From NCBI RefSeq assembly GCF_002234675.1, contig NC_019879.2, positions 27,154,773 through 27,218,772 on the forward strand: 64,000 bases of DNA, given 5' to 3'. Made by a program: the position numbers and the translations under genes. Positions 36,801 to 48,500 of the stretch are shown here, in pieces. The notes under the pieces were generated by a model. It saw only the letters and a list, made by a program, of their open reading frames with translations. It did not search any database and had not been told where the DNA came from. Source of the DNA: Oryzias latipes. Its lineage: Eukaryota; Chordata; Actinopteri; Beloniformes; Adrianichthyidae. Within the stretch, counting starts at the first letter, position 1. Each line of letters begins with the position of its first letter.

Positions 36801-38192
36801 TGAAAAGTTCCATTCACTTAGAAAAGCCCTTTTAATAAAAAATAAAAAAAAACTACTTACTTTCTTTTTACTATTTAATATTAAATGTTATTCTTCTTAA
36901 TAAACTTTTATTTAATTTTAAAGATGATATTTTATATGTAAAATGTATCGCATTCGGTCACAAAACAAAATTGTCATTCTTGGGAAAATTCTTTCCAACT
37001 AAATCAATTTAAGGGCAGCAAATGCAAGAAAACTACACACTGGTCGGCAGTTAGAAACGGACCAAAAGCCACGTGTCCTTGTCCAGGATGAACAGTTCAT
37101 TTTTCTATAGTGATACAGAAAACAAATTAGTTAAATAGAATCCGCTTGCGCCAAGTGAAGCTGCAGAGACAAGCGGGGACCGTCAACAAAGTACACCAAA
37201 AAAAAACAGACAATCGATTTTATTTTATCTACAACCATTGATTGTACATGACAACTGGACTGAGTGGGTGTAATGTCACTCAAATGGCCACAATCGGAAT
37301 ATGAAATCAATTCAGTCGCCATTTTTTCACGATACGGACAACGACATGCTGGAGTCAGAAATAGTCAGTAAGCAGTGATTGCTCCAAAGCGGTCTGAGTA
37401 AACATTCCTACGGGAAACGCTCCCACCAATCAGGACTGAGCTTGTTGTAAATCCACACCCCTACCACTTGCAAGCGGGTTTAGGAGAATCTGTCAATCAA
37501 ATGTTTTGAATGTTTAATGTGAGACCACATTCTTTTGTTGAGGCATCTGATTGGCCCATTTTTAACTAGAATAACTTTTACTAAAGAAAAAATATAATGA
37601 AAAACATTTTCTGATGAGTCAGAACACGTTAAAAAAAAGGTAACAGAACAAGAATGGCTACTCTGACAAATATGACTGAGTAATAGCAGTTTACTTCTCA
37701 ACATAAGTCTATGGGATTTTGGCCACTTGGACCCAACGGGTACTTCCTGTTTGGAACACAAGAGGGGAGTGGTTCACTCAGTCCAGTTCTATAGAGTACA
37801 TGTCTACAACTCACAACAAATAATTAAAACTACAGCACAGACGCATGTTGCTGTTATTTTCACATATATGATCAATTAATCCAAATGCCATTACTTTTTC
37901 AAAGAGTAAACACAATTGTCAAAGTAACGCACATTGTAAAGATGTCTTTATCCCCCTTTCTTTTTTCTTTTTTGCTGTAGTTTTAACATTGATAGATCTA
38001 AAAACAATCATTGTGAAGAGCAAAAAATAAGATTATTTTTGGTTCACCCTAACGCAAAATGCTTTAATTCTGTCTTTTTCCTTAATCTGTTTAGACCAAC
38101 TGAGTTTGTTTTTCTCTTTTACATTGCAGGACAAGTTGCTTGCTGGAAATGCTCTGGATTTTCTTGGACTGAAAAGAGAACAGTTTGTGTAG
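30833..38192 (+). CDS. acmsd: 2-amino-3-carboxymuconate-6-semialdehyde decarboxylase (ACMSD), complete
   Basis: ACMSD is the cytosolic, zinc-dependent amidohydrolase-fold enzyme that decarboxylates ACMS to 2-aminomuconate semialdehyde, drawing the kynurenine pathway away from quinolinate and NAD. Ten exons join in frame: 30833-30889, 32543-32587, 33826-33922, 33998-34047, 34174-34410, 34562-34655, 36078-36173, 36299-36471, 36650-36748, 38130-38192, all with AG/GT borders. The product is 336 residues, the same length as the human enzyme. Metal ligands are in place: His6 and His8 ([14 protein letters not shown]), His174 ([10 protein letters not shown]) and Asp291 (GTDYPFPLG); [17 protein letters not shown] and [14 protein letters not shown] are also intact. 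No stop or frame error was found. The first ATG is the start, because the enzyme fold begins at this M-K-V-D-I-H segment. Confidence 0.97.
33680..33820. repeat. Repeat fragment just before acmsd exon 3
   Basis: The text 'ggtaggtcctgagccttcct', 'aaaaacatgaacagtccctg', 'ctctctgggaggctgtccca' and 'cacagctgaagactgcca' is of a type common in fish interspersed repeats. It ends only a few bases before the exon 3 acceptor (tttttag, 33819-33825), so the polypyrimidine tract may be partly repeat-derived. The family is unassigned. Confidence 0.4.
35006..35520 (+). repeat. Repeat family A, most complete copy, in acmsd intron 6
   Basis: Starts ttaaagacccactctgatga (35006-35026) and ends 'gatcagggtgggatttaa' (35503-35519), imperfect inverted ends. 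The interior has 'gacatgttcttgaggcattt', 'gggcagggttgctctgcacc', 'ggctaaaaatggcaaaatca'. About 515 bp, non-coding. TTAA at the tip hints at a TTAA or TTA target, which was not confirmed. Confidence 0.7.
37253..37788 (+). repeat. Repeat family B, complete copy, in acmsd intron 9
   Basis: Perfect 14-bp terminal inverted repeats: aactggactgagtg at 37253-37266 and its complement cactcagtccagtt at 37775-37788. The 536-bp body matches 12505-13020. No open frame of note. The flanks 'gtacatgac' (left) and 'gtacatgtc' (right) are similar, so the true ends may lie a few bases further out. Confidence 0.8.
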
Positions 38193-38263
38193 CTGGACTA
38201 TATAAATACATACACAAATAATTTGGATGAAACTACTTTAATGCAAATCCATTACATTTTTTA

Positions 38264-38269
38264 AATAAA
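38264..38269 (+). promoter_or_regulatory. acmsd polyadenylation signal
   Basis: A canonical AATAAA 72 bp after the acmsd stop codon, in an otherwise AT-rich 3'UTR. This would give a very short 3'UTR. Confidence 0.65.
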
Positions 38270-38639
38270 GAGTGAGTTTTTATTTTTAAAAAGTTCCAGT
38301 TCTGGGTTACAGCACGGACGTGTGTGGCTCACGGCGGCAATATAACTATCTTCAAGTGATTTAAAAGTTGATTTCCCCCCAAAAAAAGAGAGCTGACCAT
38401 GGCCCGTAAGAAAAACCAAGCTTTAACTTTTGATATTTGATCAATTTTTGCTATGAAGATTTTTGAAACAGTGTTATGTCTATTTTTTTGATAAAGCATT
38501 ATTTCTTTAATTATGTACATGATTTTTCTAATGAATATAATCTGCATATTTTCTAGATAACTGATCTCCATTTGCTATGTTGATTTCTAAAATAGTTAAG
38601 TCTATTTTTACATAATAATTAAGTAATTCATCTTTGTCA

Positions 38640-38930
38640 TATGCTTTATTGATACCTAAGGATTCTTAATTATGTCTGATAAACGTTATGAACCGGATAA
38701 TGATAAATCATGTAATAAAAATGGTAATTGTAGAACGGGGGGGGGGGGGGGTATAAAAGTTTGCTTGCTTCCACCACCTTTCAAGAAACATTTAATTTAA
38801 GACTAATTATCCTAAGTTTGATACATCATTGTATGAACTGATGATTGTATTGTTTTGTGAATTATTCTTACTTGATTGCTTGAAATAAACCATTTCAAGT
38901 CAAAAATCAAATCAAATGTAAAAAAAAAGA
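38640..38930 (+). mobile_element. 3' end of a LINE (unclassified), with a 15-G run
   Basis: The stretch ends 'ttgcttgaaataaaccattt', 'caagtcaaaaatcaaatcaa', a tail form usual for fish LINE 3' ends. A run of 15 G at 38737-38751 precedes 'tataaaagtttgcttgctt'. No coding part remains. The TATAAAA here is within repeat sequence and is not a convincing promoter for ccnt2. Confidence 0.5.
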
Positions 38931-39556
38931 AACTTGCTTGATCTTGTCTATGTAGGTTAATATGAAAATATACCTATAAATGAAACCATGCTACTTGTCA
39001 GCTGATGATCAGCTGATCACCAGCAGCTGTGTAGATCTTTATAAAAGCAGTTTGTGTCCCCCTTCTTTTTTTCCCCCCAATTCCGTCCCTGCAGAATCGG
39101 GTGTGTTTGAGTGTAAAATGTCACCAAAAAGAATTGGTGCAGCAACTCTATCAAAACAATTGAAGAAGTCTTAGGTTGCCTGTAAAAATGAACCAAGTGA
39201 CTCAGTACTAAATGTTGTAAACAGCAGTGTTTGATAGGATTGCTATGCAAGAGCATGTTGTAAGGAGGCTTTGATCAAAAGAAGTATTCCAGCAACTCAT
39301 ACTTTTATTTCCCATGAGTGATACACCTCAATAAAGTATCGATATATATCGGTATTTTGTAATTCAATAAATATGTGTAATGAAAAAAACAAGTTTTATT
39401 TCTATTTTTTTATTATTATCATTTATAGATGATTCGATTTTTCTTCAGATAACGTTTGAATGTTGTTTTCCCAAATCACCGTCGAAGAAGACGCATTTTC
39501 CTGCGCGACGTCAACGTCACTTCCGCTTTCTCGATGCCGAAGTGATCCTTAGAGTA
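38931..39556 (+). other. acmsd-ccnt2 intergenic spacer and ccnt2 5' region
   Basis: The last 80 bp before the ccnt2 ATG become CpG-rich ('cctgcgcgacgtcaacgtca', 'cttccgctttctcgatgccg'), consistent with a TATA-less housekeeping promoter and 5'UTR. A CRE-like TGACGT complement (acgtca) occurs twice there. No other gene is visible. Confidence 0.5.
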
Positions 39557-42500
39557 ATGGCGGCGTGCCGGGGGTCTTCGTCGAAATGGTTTTTCACCCG
39601 GGACCAACTGGAAAGCACGCCTTCCCGCCGATGTGGAGTGGAACCGGACCGGGAATTATCCTACCGACAACAGGCAGCGAATTTGATCCAAGATATGGGT
39701 CAAAGGCTCAATGTGTATCCTTTGTGAACATGAAATTGTTTCGACGAACTACTACTAGCTAGGAGGCAGTCATCGCGCTTGCTAATCTTTAGTGGGCCCG
39801 TTAGAGATTTCGAACCGTTGTAAAAATATTTTCATTCGTTGCACTACAAACTCATTCTGTTAAGTTTTGGTGTATAAAAGGAGTTTTATCAAAAAACTGG
39901 CGCCGTTTACTTATAAAATGTAAGCTAGCGTATTAGTTAACCAGTAACGGCAAAAGACGACGGCTTGCACGTTTCGATCGATGAAACCACTTAAAATTTA
40001 GACGCAGGAGGTTTGTGTTAAGCTAATGTAACGAACGTCATTGTCTTTGTTTTTAAACACAGGTAACGGTTCTGTTGTTTCGACACATCTGATAATTTAT
40101 TGCTAATTTTTGGGTGCGTCGTTCACCAAAGTTCTGCTCAGCATGAAATCAGTCTTACTTAGATAAGTGTACGTTGATCTGGGGATTGTACCGTCTCCTG
40201 GACAGTTAGTGCTCAGTCTGCCGTTCTTGTCCTGTGAATCATTATGTAACAGCCGACTTTCACTGTGGCAAAGTTCCTCCACCTTCCATAAGTATTTTTT
40301 TATTGATTTATTTTATTTACATAATTTAATTTCGCCAAATAATATATTTACAGATTAAATATACGGTTTCTAAACATTTTCAGTGTACTTATAAATATAA
40401 TTATGTAATATTAGGCAATAAACATAGTTTTCTAGGACATAGTTTCTGCACAGTAGCAGGAGTTCATCAAAAATTCCCCCTTTCAATTTGTGAGCTGTTG
40501 CTTCTTTGAGTCAGCCCGTCCTAATTTCCCATCATCCCTTTGTTTTTACGCTCTCCAGCCAGCTTCCATCCCCGAACACACCCCAACCTAAAATTACCTC
40601 TGCAATAGAGCTATCCGTTACAGTTTTGAGCCAGATTTCAGATCAGACAAAGACAGCAAAGACGTACACTGATCTATTTTTCTGCAAGTGGATGAATCGG
40701 AATGGAGCGGAGCAGATAGCTTGAGGCCCGTTGGCTGTAGCACCCCTCCTGGAATCTTTTACACTGCATTTTTCATCTGGATTCACAACGATTTATAAAA
40801 AGAAATGCAATTTGAAGCTGTGTTAAAACACCAAAAGCCAGATTTTCAGTGAAGTGGGTCTTTAATTAAGCTTTAAAACTTTATTTCCCGGATGTCTTTT
40901 CTTTGTCCTGCCATCTTCTGTACTTTTTCTCGTTGTACTCCTAAATAGTTGTTCTATTCTTAATAAAGTTGGGAGGTAGAAAAGCTCGTATTTAAACCTC
41001 CATGTGATGATCATGTCTCTTTTTAAAAAGAAATATTTCCTTTACAATTGTTCCAGCTCCCAGTTAACAATAAATACAGCGATTGTTTACATGCATAGAT
41101 TTTATATGCACCATTCATTCACCAAATTCCATAGGAACGTAAGTAATCTATTTTTTGTTTTCTAAAACTATTATATTTACTAATTCTGATACAAACAAGT
41201 GAAAAAAAATTTGTCTGATTTCCTTTTTGCTATTATTCTGTTCACAGATAATATCTCCAACTACATTGTTCTTGGCTGCAAAAGTGGAAGAGCAACCCCG
41301 GAAACTCGAACATGTGATTAAAGTTGCACACGCATGTCTGAATCCGCAAGAACCGCCTCTAGACACAAAAAGTAATGTAAGTGGAGGCACCTTGCCATTG
41401 TACGGGTGCCTTTTTGATCCCTGTGTTTCCCGTTGTGTGGTTTCACTGTCGATAACTGGCTGTGCCACATTCTGCTGCCCTTTTCACACGGTCTTATGTT
41501 TCCTGTCCTTGCTCGGTGTGTACTAAACACCTGCACTGACAAAGGCTCATATGAATTTTGAAAGTGAAATGAGCCTCTCTGTTTTGGGTTTTGGCCTCTT
41601 TAAATCAGTTGTTAGGGCTTATAGACTAATAGACTCATTACAATTGTGTTGTAATGACTGTCTATCAAACTTCAGGCATACCTCCAGCAAGCTCAAGAGC
41701 TGGTGATACTTGAATCCATAGTGCTGCAGACCCTGGGTAAGTAGTGGCGACTGGAGTGGATGACTTACAAGAGCTTTTTTATAATCCTTATCATCAGTGG
41801 TTATGAATAGGGGTTTACTGTTCTTGTACTTTTAATTACAGCCTATTCTGATTTGTCTTTTTTTTTTACTCTGGTTATCTTATTGTAAATTTATTAAGTC
41901 ATGTAAAGGTGACATGTTATCCTCTTTTGGTCAAAATTAGTAGAGTAGGATCTAGAAAAATTGAAATGCCTTTTTAAAAGCTCCGTTCACTTAAGCTTGG
42001 ACATTGAATCATTTGGCCTTTCTCATTAACTTCAATCGTGAGAATTTTTTTTCTTTTGAGGTGAAAGTTTACATGCATCACATGTATTCTTTCTAATTTG
42101 TATCCTATTGAAAAAAAATAGCTTATAAATATTTTTACTTTTTAGGGATCCACATTCCAGTCATCTTTCCAATTAAAAACCTGTCTTACTTAATACAAGA
42201 TAACATGTCACCTCCCAACTGTGTGTGTTAAACTCATCTGTTATGTATTTTGTTCCAGGCTTTGAAATTACTATTGATCACCCACACACTGATGTGGTGA
42301 AATGTACCCAGCTAGTGCGAGGTAGAGGCTTCCTTCTTTGCTCTTTGTGCCCTCTGCTTTTGTTTTACCGCCCTCAGAGGGGGAATGTTAGCGAGGTGAA
42401 AACTATGCTGTTTTTACTGCTACTTGACCACAAGACTGTTTAGTTTGCCTGTTGACTTTGTTGTTTGATTTAAAGAATGACATTTACCAGTGCTTACTGG

Positions 42501-45500
42501 GCCGAGACCAAGATTGCTGGTGATAATATTTTATTTTGGACATTTTTTGTGATTAAAAAAAGAAATAATGGGGGGTGATAAGTAAAAGCCTTTTTTGTCA
42601 AAGTTAGATTTAGTTAGTTAAATAAGGCTTGATGAAAAGTGAAAGCAAGTAAACTTTTGTAAATCTTCAAAAATCTGATTGCGTCGAGGATTTTTTTTTT
42701 AATGTACCTTATTGTGATAGCCAGTCATTCTGTGTTTTAAAAAACAGATGATCCAAATAATAAGATAAAACTTTATTCTTGGACTTGGTCTTATCTGCAC
42801 TAATGTACATTAAATATGGTAAATGTTTAGTTGAATAATTCCAAAATTTTAGGTATGATAATAATTTTATTTTCTCTTTTTGTGCTTTTTTTCCTTGCAG
42901 CAAGCAAGGATCTGGCACAGACTTCCTATTTCATGGCTACCAACAGGTTGTTATCCTGCCCCTCTTTTGTTGCACTTTGACTGCACACCATAGCTTCCTG
43001 TAATGCAGGGTGCCCTTTCAGTGTCCAACGGGCCCTACTTGCACTGGTGGTTTTCCGGGACGCTTGCCCCCTCCCATTTGTCTGAGGTAGCGGGATACGG
43101 CGGCTCGTAGCGTTACCGGCCCCAGTCGCAGTGCGGTGTATTGTACGAGGGACCACATGTTGGCACAGATGGGTTGAATGCAAGATGTGAAGTTTAGTGG
43201 TGCGCTTGAAACCCAGATGTTTGTTCGGTTGCAAAAAAAGTGCATAATTCTAAGAGACACTGGTAGCCCTGAATAGCAGCTAAAGATTTCACAGATGTAA
43301 ACATGTCTCATAGAGGGCCTTGTGGTAAGTACTTCATATACATTTAAATTATTTCTTCACTTTTTGTCAATGTTTCAATGGTTTTTGCAATGCTTGTTGT
43401 TTTTAATAACTTGCTTTTTTTTCTAGCCCCTCATTGTTTTTTGTTTTTTTCATTTTGATAAACTTAACACTTTGAGGCTTACTCTTTGCCTAAGTATGGA
43501 TCAATAAGAACCTGAAGAATTTTTAGGGTTTTGTATTTATGCTAGTTGATCCAATATTGTCAGGCTTTGCTCTGACAACTTTACCTTCTTTCAATCTCAC
43601 TACTTTGTGTACTACTCCTCATTTACATACTAAAACTTTGTCATCCTGTTGTGCTCTTTTTAATTTCCATTGCCACTTTGAACTTTGTTCATTTTCTGCC
43701 GGAAAAAATTGTCTTTCCGACCACGACAAAAAAGCGTCTAAATATCGCAAGCCACAGGACGTAGGCAGGTCCAAACTGGTCAGTGAGGCAAATGCAATTT
43801 AAATTAGAACAATACACCTCCATTTTGCATAGAGACTTTATGCAAAATAGCATGTGCAGGGCAAAAACAGGTAGACAGGTGGATGAATTTTAAAATCTGA
43901 CATTGTTCTAGGAGTTCAGAGCTCTGACATACACTATATTACCAAATATATTCACTCACCCGTCCAAATGATCAGAAACGGGTGTCCTAATCACTTAGCC
44001 ACAAGTGCAACAAATCTAGTGGTGACATTTCCTCAATATTTCACAGTCAACTTTCAACTCGATCAGAAAAAAATGGAAGTGTTTGGGAACAACAGCAACT
44101 CAGCCATGAAGTGGTAGACCACATAAACTGATGGAGAAGGGTCAGCGAATCCAGAAGCGCATAGTTCAAAAAGGTCACAGACTTTCTGCAGTCAATGGCG
44201 ACAGAGCTCCAAACTTCATTTGACCTTCATAAGTCCAGCACGCAGAGAGCTTCATGTAATGGGTTTCCATGGTTGAGTAGCTGCATCCAAGCCACACATC
44301 GCCAAGTGCAATGCAAAGCGTTAGATTCAGTGGAGTAAAGCACGCCGCCACTGTACACTAGAGCGGGAGACGCCTTCTCTGGAGTGATGAATCGCGCTTT
44401 TCCATCTGGCAATCTGATGGACGAGTCTGGCTTTGGAGGTTGCCAGGGTAACGGTACATTTGGGACTGAATTGTGCAGAGTGTGAAATTTGGTGGAGGAG
44501 GAATTATGAGGTAGGGTGGTTTTTCAGGCCCCTTAGATCCAGTGAAAGGAACTCTGAATGCTTCAGGATACCAAAACATTCTGGACAATTCCATGCTCCA
44601 ACCCTGTGGGAACAGTTTGGAGCGGCCCCTTCCTATTCCAACATGACTGTGCACCAGAGCACAAAGCGAGGTCCATGAAGACATGGACACAGAGTCTGGT
44701 GTGGATGAACTGGAGTGGACTGCACAAAGTCCTGACCCCGATAGAACACCTTTAGGATGAATTAGAGCGGAGACGGAGAGCCAGGCCTTCTCCACCAACA
44801 TTAGTGTGTGACCTCACCAATGTTGCTTTTGAAAAAATGGTCAAAAATTTCTAGAAACACACTCCTCAACCTTTTAGACAGCCTTCCTAGAAGAGCTGAA
44901 GCTCTAATCGCAGCAAAAGGTCAACCAACATCATATTGAACTATATGGGTTAGGAGTGAAATGGCACTTCAGTACATATGTGAGCCGAGGCAGGTGAGCG
45001 AATACTTTTGGTAATATAGTGTATGAGACAATCAAACCTTTGAACACTGCACAAAATGAATAAAGGTTATTTTATGTCAGTCAGAACTTAAACCACATTA
45101 AATTTTATTAAAACCAATTTTACAAACTCGTCGCAATCGACCCGAGGATGCAAGTACCAAGCTTCATAATTTTTTCTAATACTTTTTGAAATCTAATTAT
45201 ATTGTGGGTTATCTTGTGGTCTTGCTGTTTCGCGGATTGTTCCAATTGCAGATTTGCATGGTTGTCGTTTTTTACAGCCCGCTGTTTTGCATTGTTTGGC
45301 TGTAGACACTTCGTCAAAATCCTTGGTGCTTTGTCTCCTGTACTGTTTGCTAAATCTACATACATTTTTGATTGCAAGCAAGTAGTCGTCAAAATTATTC
45401 TAGATCTTTAAGGCTGTTCAACATGATCCCTGCACACTCAATACACTTTTGTCGGGCACAAACATTTTCACACTTTTCTCTGCTTCTTGAACTCTCAAAG

Positions 45501-48500
45501 TTCAAACCTACATAGAAAATTATGTCCAGCATTGTAGAATTAAAAACAAAGCTGTTGCAGATTTCACTAATCTCTGGCAATATTTAGGACGTAACTCCTG
45601 TGATAAGCGAGGGATGACTGTATTCAAAAGCTGAGATTTTTTTTAATGTTGGTTGTGTTAGAAACTCGTTCTTAATAGCCTTGTAATGTAATTCAATGTT
45701 TGTTGTGGAGTGCTGCTTAACAATTTATAAAAATAAGCAGTTTCCCCCCCCATGTCGTTAAATTTGTGTTGCTCATTATTGGTAATTTATTAGAAAACCC
45801 CAAACATTTTGTACAGGGGACATGGACTGAGTTCATTGATTGACAGTGGTGTACAACCAATCAGAATGCAGATCTCCACCGGCTGTAACGGAAAAAAAGT
45901 GCAAAATTGCATTGAAATAAATCTGTAAAAAGTCAACTGTGAGGGCCCACTGTCTGAAAATCTGTTTGAAAAATTATGGATATTAATAACTACTGCAGTT
46001 TTGTAAAAAAAAAAAAAATATATAAAATCTGTCTAAAAATGGCCGCTCCCTTTTGTACTTTTGTCTCTTCTGGCACATGTGGGACGGATCTTGAATCGCT
46101 GATGACCATCGCCTCATTGTGTGTGCAGTCTGCACCTTACTACCTTCTGCCTCCAGCACAAGCCCACCGTGATCGCCTGTGTGTGCATCCATCTGGCCTG
46201 CAAGTGGTCCAACTGGGAGATTCCAGTTTCTACTGATGGGAAACACTGGTGGGAGTATGTGGACAACTCCGTAACTCTGGAGCTGCTAGACGGTGAGAAA
46301 GCATGTGCGTTTTTTTTTGTGTAGACGGGTACTGACTGTTGACCGGTAACAATCAGGCGGCATCTGCAAGAGAAGGGCTTCAAAAACAAAAAGCGTTTTC
46401 AAAAACCATGTCTCCATCAACACCACAAAATTCCCTTATTGAACGTTGCAAGGGAACACAACACAGGAGACATTCAAAAGTGGAAGAAAGTTCTCTTCTC
46501 TGATGAGGAAAAATACAACCTTGATGGTCCTGATGGCTTTCAACTAGGGTTGTGCCGATGGACGATATCATCGTCCATCGTGATGGGTGACTGACATCCC
46601 GATGGAGAGACCACCATCGTGATGCCACGCCCCCGCCACGTTGCGCGTCGACACCATAAGCCGCGGTTACATGTGCAAAATATCTTGATGGGATCAATGG
46701 TCGGATTAGAATCCAACCGTGTAAATGGGCCCAGAAAAATGTTTTCAGAATATAAAAACGTTCACTAAGGTCACAATTTCGGTCGGAATAAATCATTCGC
46801 ACATGCGCAGTATTCGCACCTGCGCAGTTTGAAAACCGGAAGGGGATACAACTTCCGCCGAGCGGCTTTTTTTCCAAACTTTATTGAATGTAACAATTCA
46901 ATACAAAACGATAACAGCACCGAGCGGCTATATATATTGACTTGTCAGCTCGGTAAAATACGAGATGATCTTCTAAACGTGCTTTTAATAATGTTACGGT
47001 TATTATCAAACACCTGTTCGCTCATCATTTGAATTTTAATCCGTGTGGTCAGTGCTTTTTCTGAACGGAGCCAGGATTAGCAGTATGCTAACACGGGCTA
47101 ACAACATTAGCTTTGGGTGGCGCTGCTTGCTGGCTGCACGTAAACATGTAAGAATAACATCAGCCTTTATTTAGTCGGGACACGACTGGAAACACAAATC
47201 CGCGTGATTGTTTGAATGTTTTCTAAGGACTGAGCGACATTTCTGCTTTGAAGCTCAAACCGCTGTGTGTGCTGACGATCCGAGCTGTGCTCAGACACAC
47301 ACTTTTAGACCCGGTTCTGAGTTCGGTTGCTTGTACCCCTAGAGCTGCGGGACGGATCGCAGTCTTAAATCTCCCACACATACCGCTCATGTACCCCCCC
47401 CCCCTTCCCATCAAACGCAAAGCTTTAAGTCCGCGTGGACCGGTCCGCCGGTCCACTTCACTAATTAAGTGCGGGAGCGACTACACTTCTTTTCTATCTT
47501 GCTTGTTACTTTTTCTGTTAAAGTCACTTCCCTCAGTTTATACTGGATCATCGCGGATTAACCATTAGTTGGGAAATAAAATGAAAAAAGCAAAATAACG
47601 AATAGCAGTTATATAAGAACGAAAAATGTAAAAATACCCCCCCTCCCGACGATGTCATCGTCCATCCCGATGGTTGACAGCAAACATCGTCAACGGCCAA
47701 ATTAGGGGACATCGCCCAACCCTACTTTCAACGTTACTTGCATGACAGAGAGATCCCACCTGAAATGTTTTCTATGCTGCACAGTGGAGGAGGAGCGATC
47801 ATGGTCTTGGGGTGCTTTTTCCTTTTAAAGGACAATGGAGCTTCAGGTTGTGCAGGGGCATCAAATTATATCTGGCTATGAGAAGTTTCAAAGGTCATCT
47901 ACATGACTAGCTGCGTTTACATGGGCAAAAGTAATCTGAAAGAACGCCTGATCGGAAGAAAAATGAGTCAAGTAAACGCGCCGTTCGGAATACTCTGCCC
48001 CGATCAGACTCGTTCGGATCAAAATTTCTTTCCAATCGAGATAGGTGGGTCATACCGATTGTTGATCCAATCGTTGTGCATGTAAACGGTTCATTCCGAT
48101 CGTGTGTCACTACTGCTCTGGTTTACGGCATGCATAAACGGTGTTTCGCTGAGAGAATGCTTTGGAGAGAGCATACGGGAGCGACCAGCTGCTCTGCGGA
48201 GCCGTGCAAAGTGCCGCTCCGCTCTTGCCCTGCTTGTTCTTCGCATCTCCCTTCTCTTACACCCCTGACGAGGGGGGTGCGGAGGGTGCCAGTGGATCAA
48301 GTGAACCTCTCTGAGCAGAGCCGCCGGATTTATTATGTGTTTGAGGGGAGGATGCTTTGTTATGTGTGCGTTTTGTTATGTATGAGAATTCGGACTGCGA
48401 GCCGACCCGCGCTCTGGGTTAGCGGCTGCCGGCTTCTGGAGAACTGTGTGTGTCTGGGCAGAGCTCGGACGGCCAGCACACACAGCGGCTTTGGGGCGGT

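Noticed and set aside
38737..38765. TATAAAA after a G run as a ccnt2 promoter
   Set aside because: It is part of a LINE 3' end and is 800 bp from a CpG-type start region.
44358..44801. 147-codon minus-strand frame
   Set aside because: Antisense of the Tc1 transposase remnant at 43932-45021.
46380..46877. 165-codon minus-strand frame
   Set aside because: Crosses the Tc3/hAT junction on the antisense strand; a by-product of two elements.
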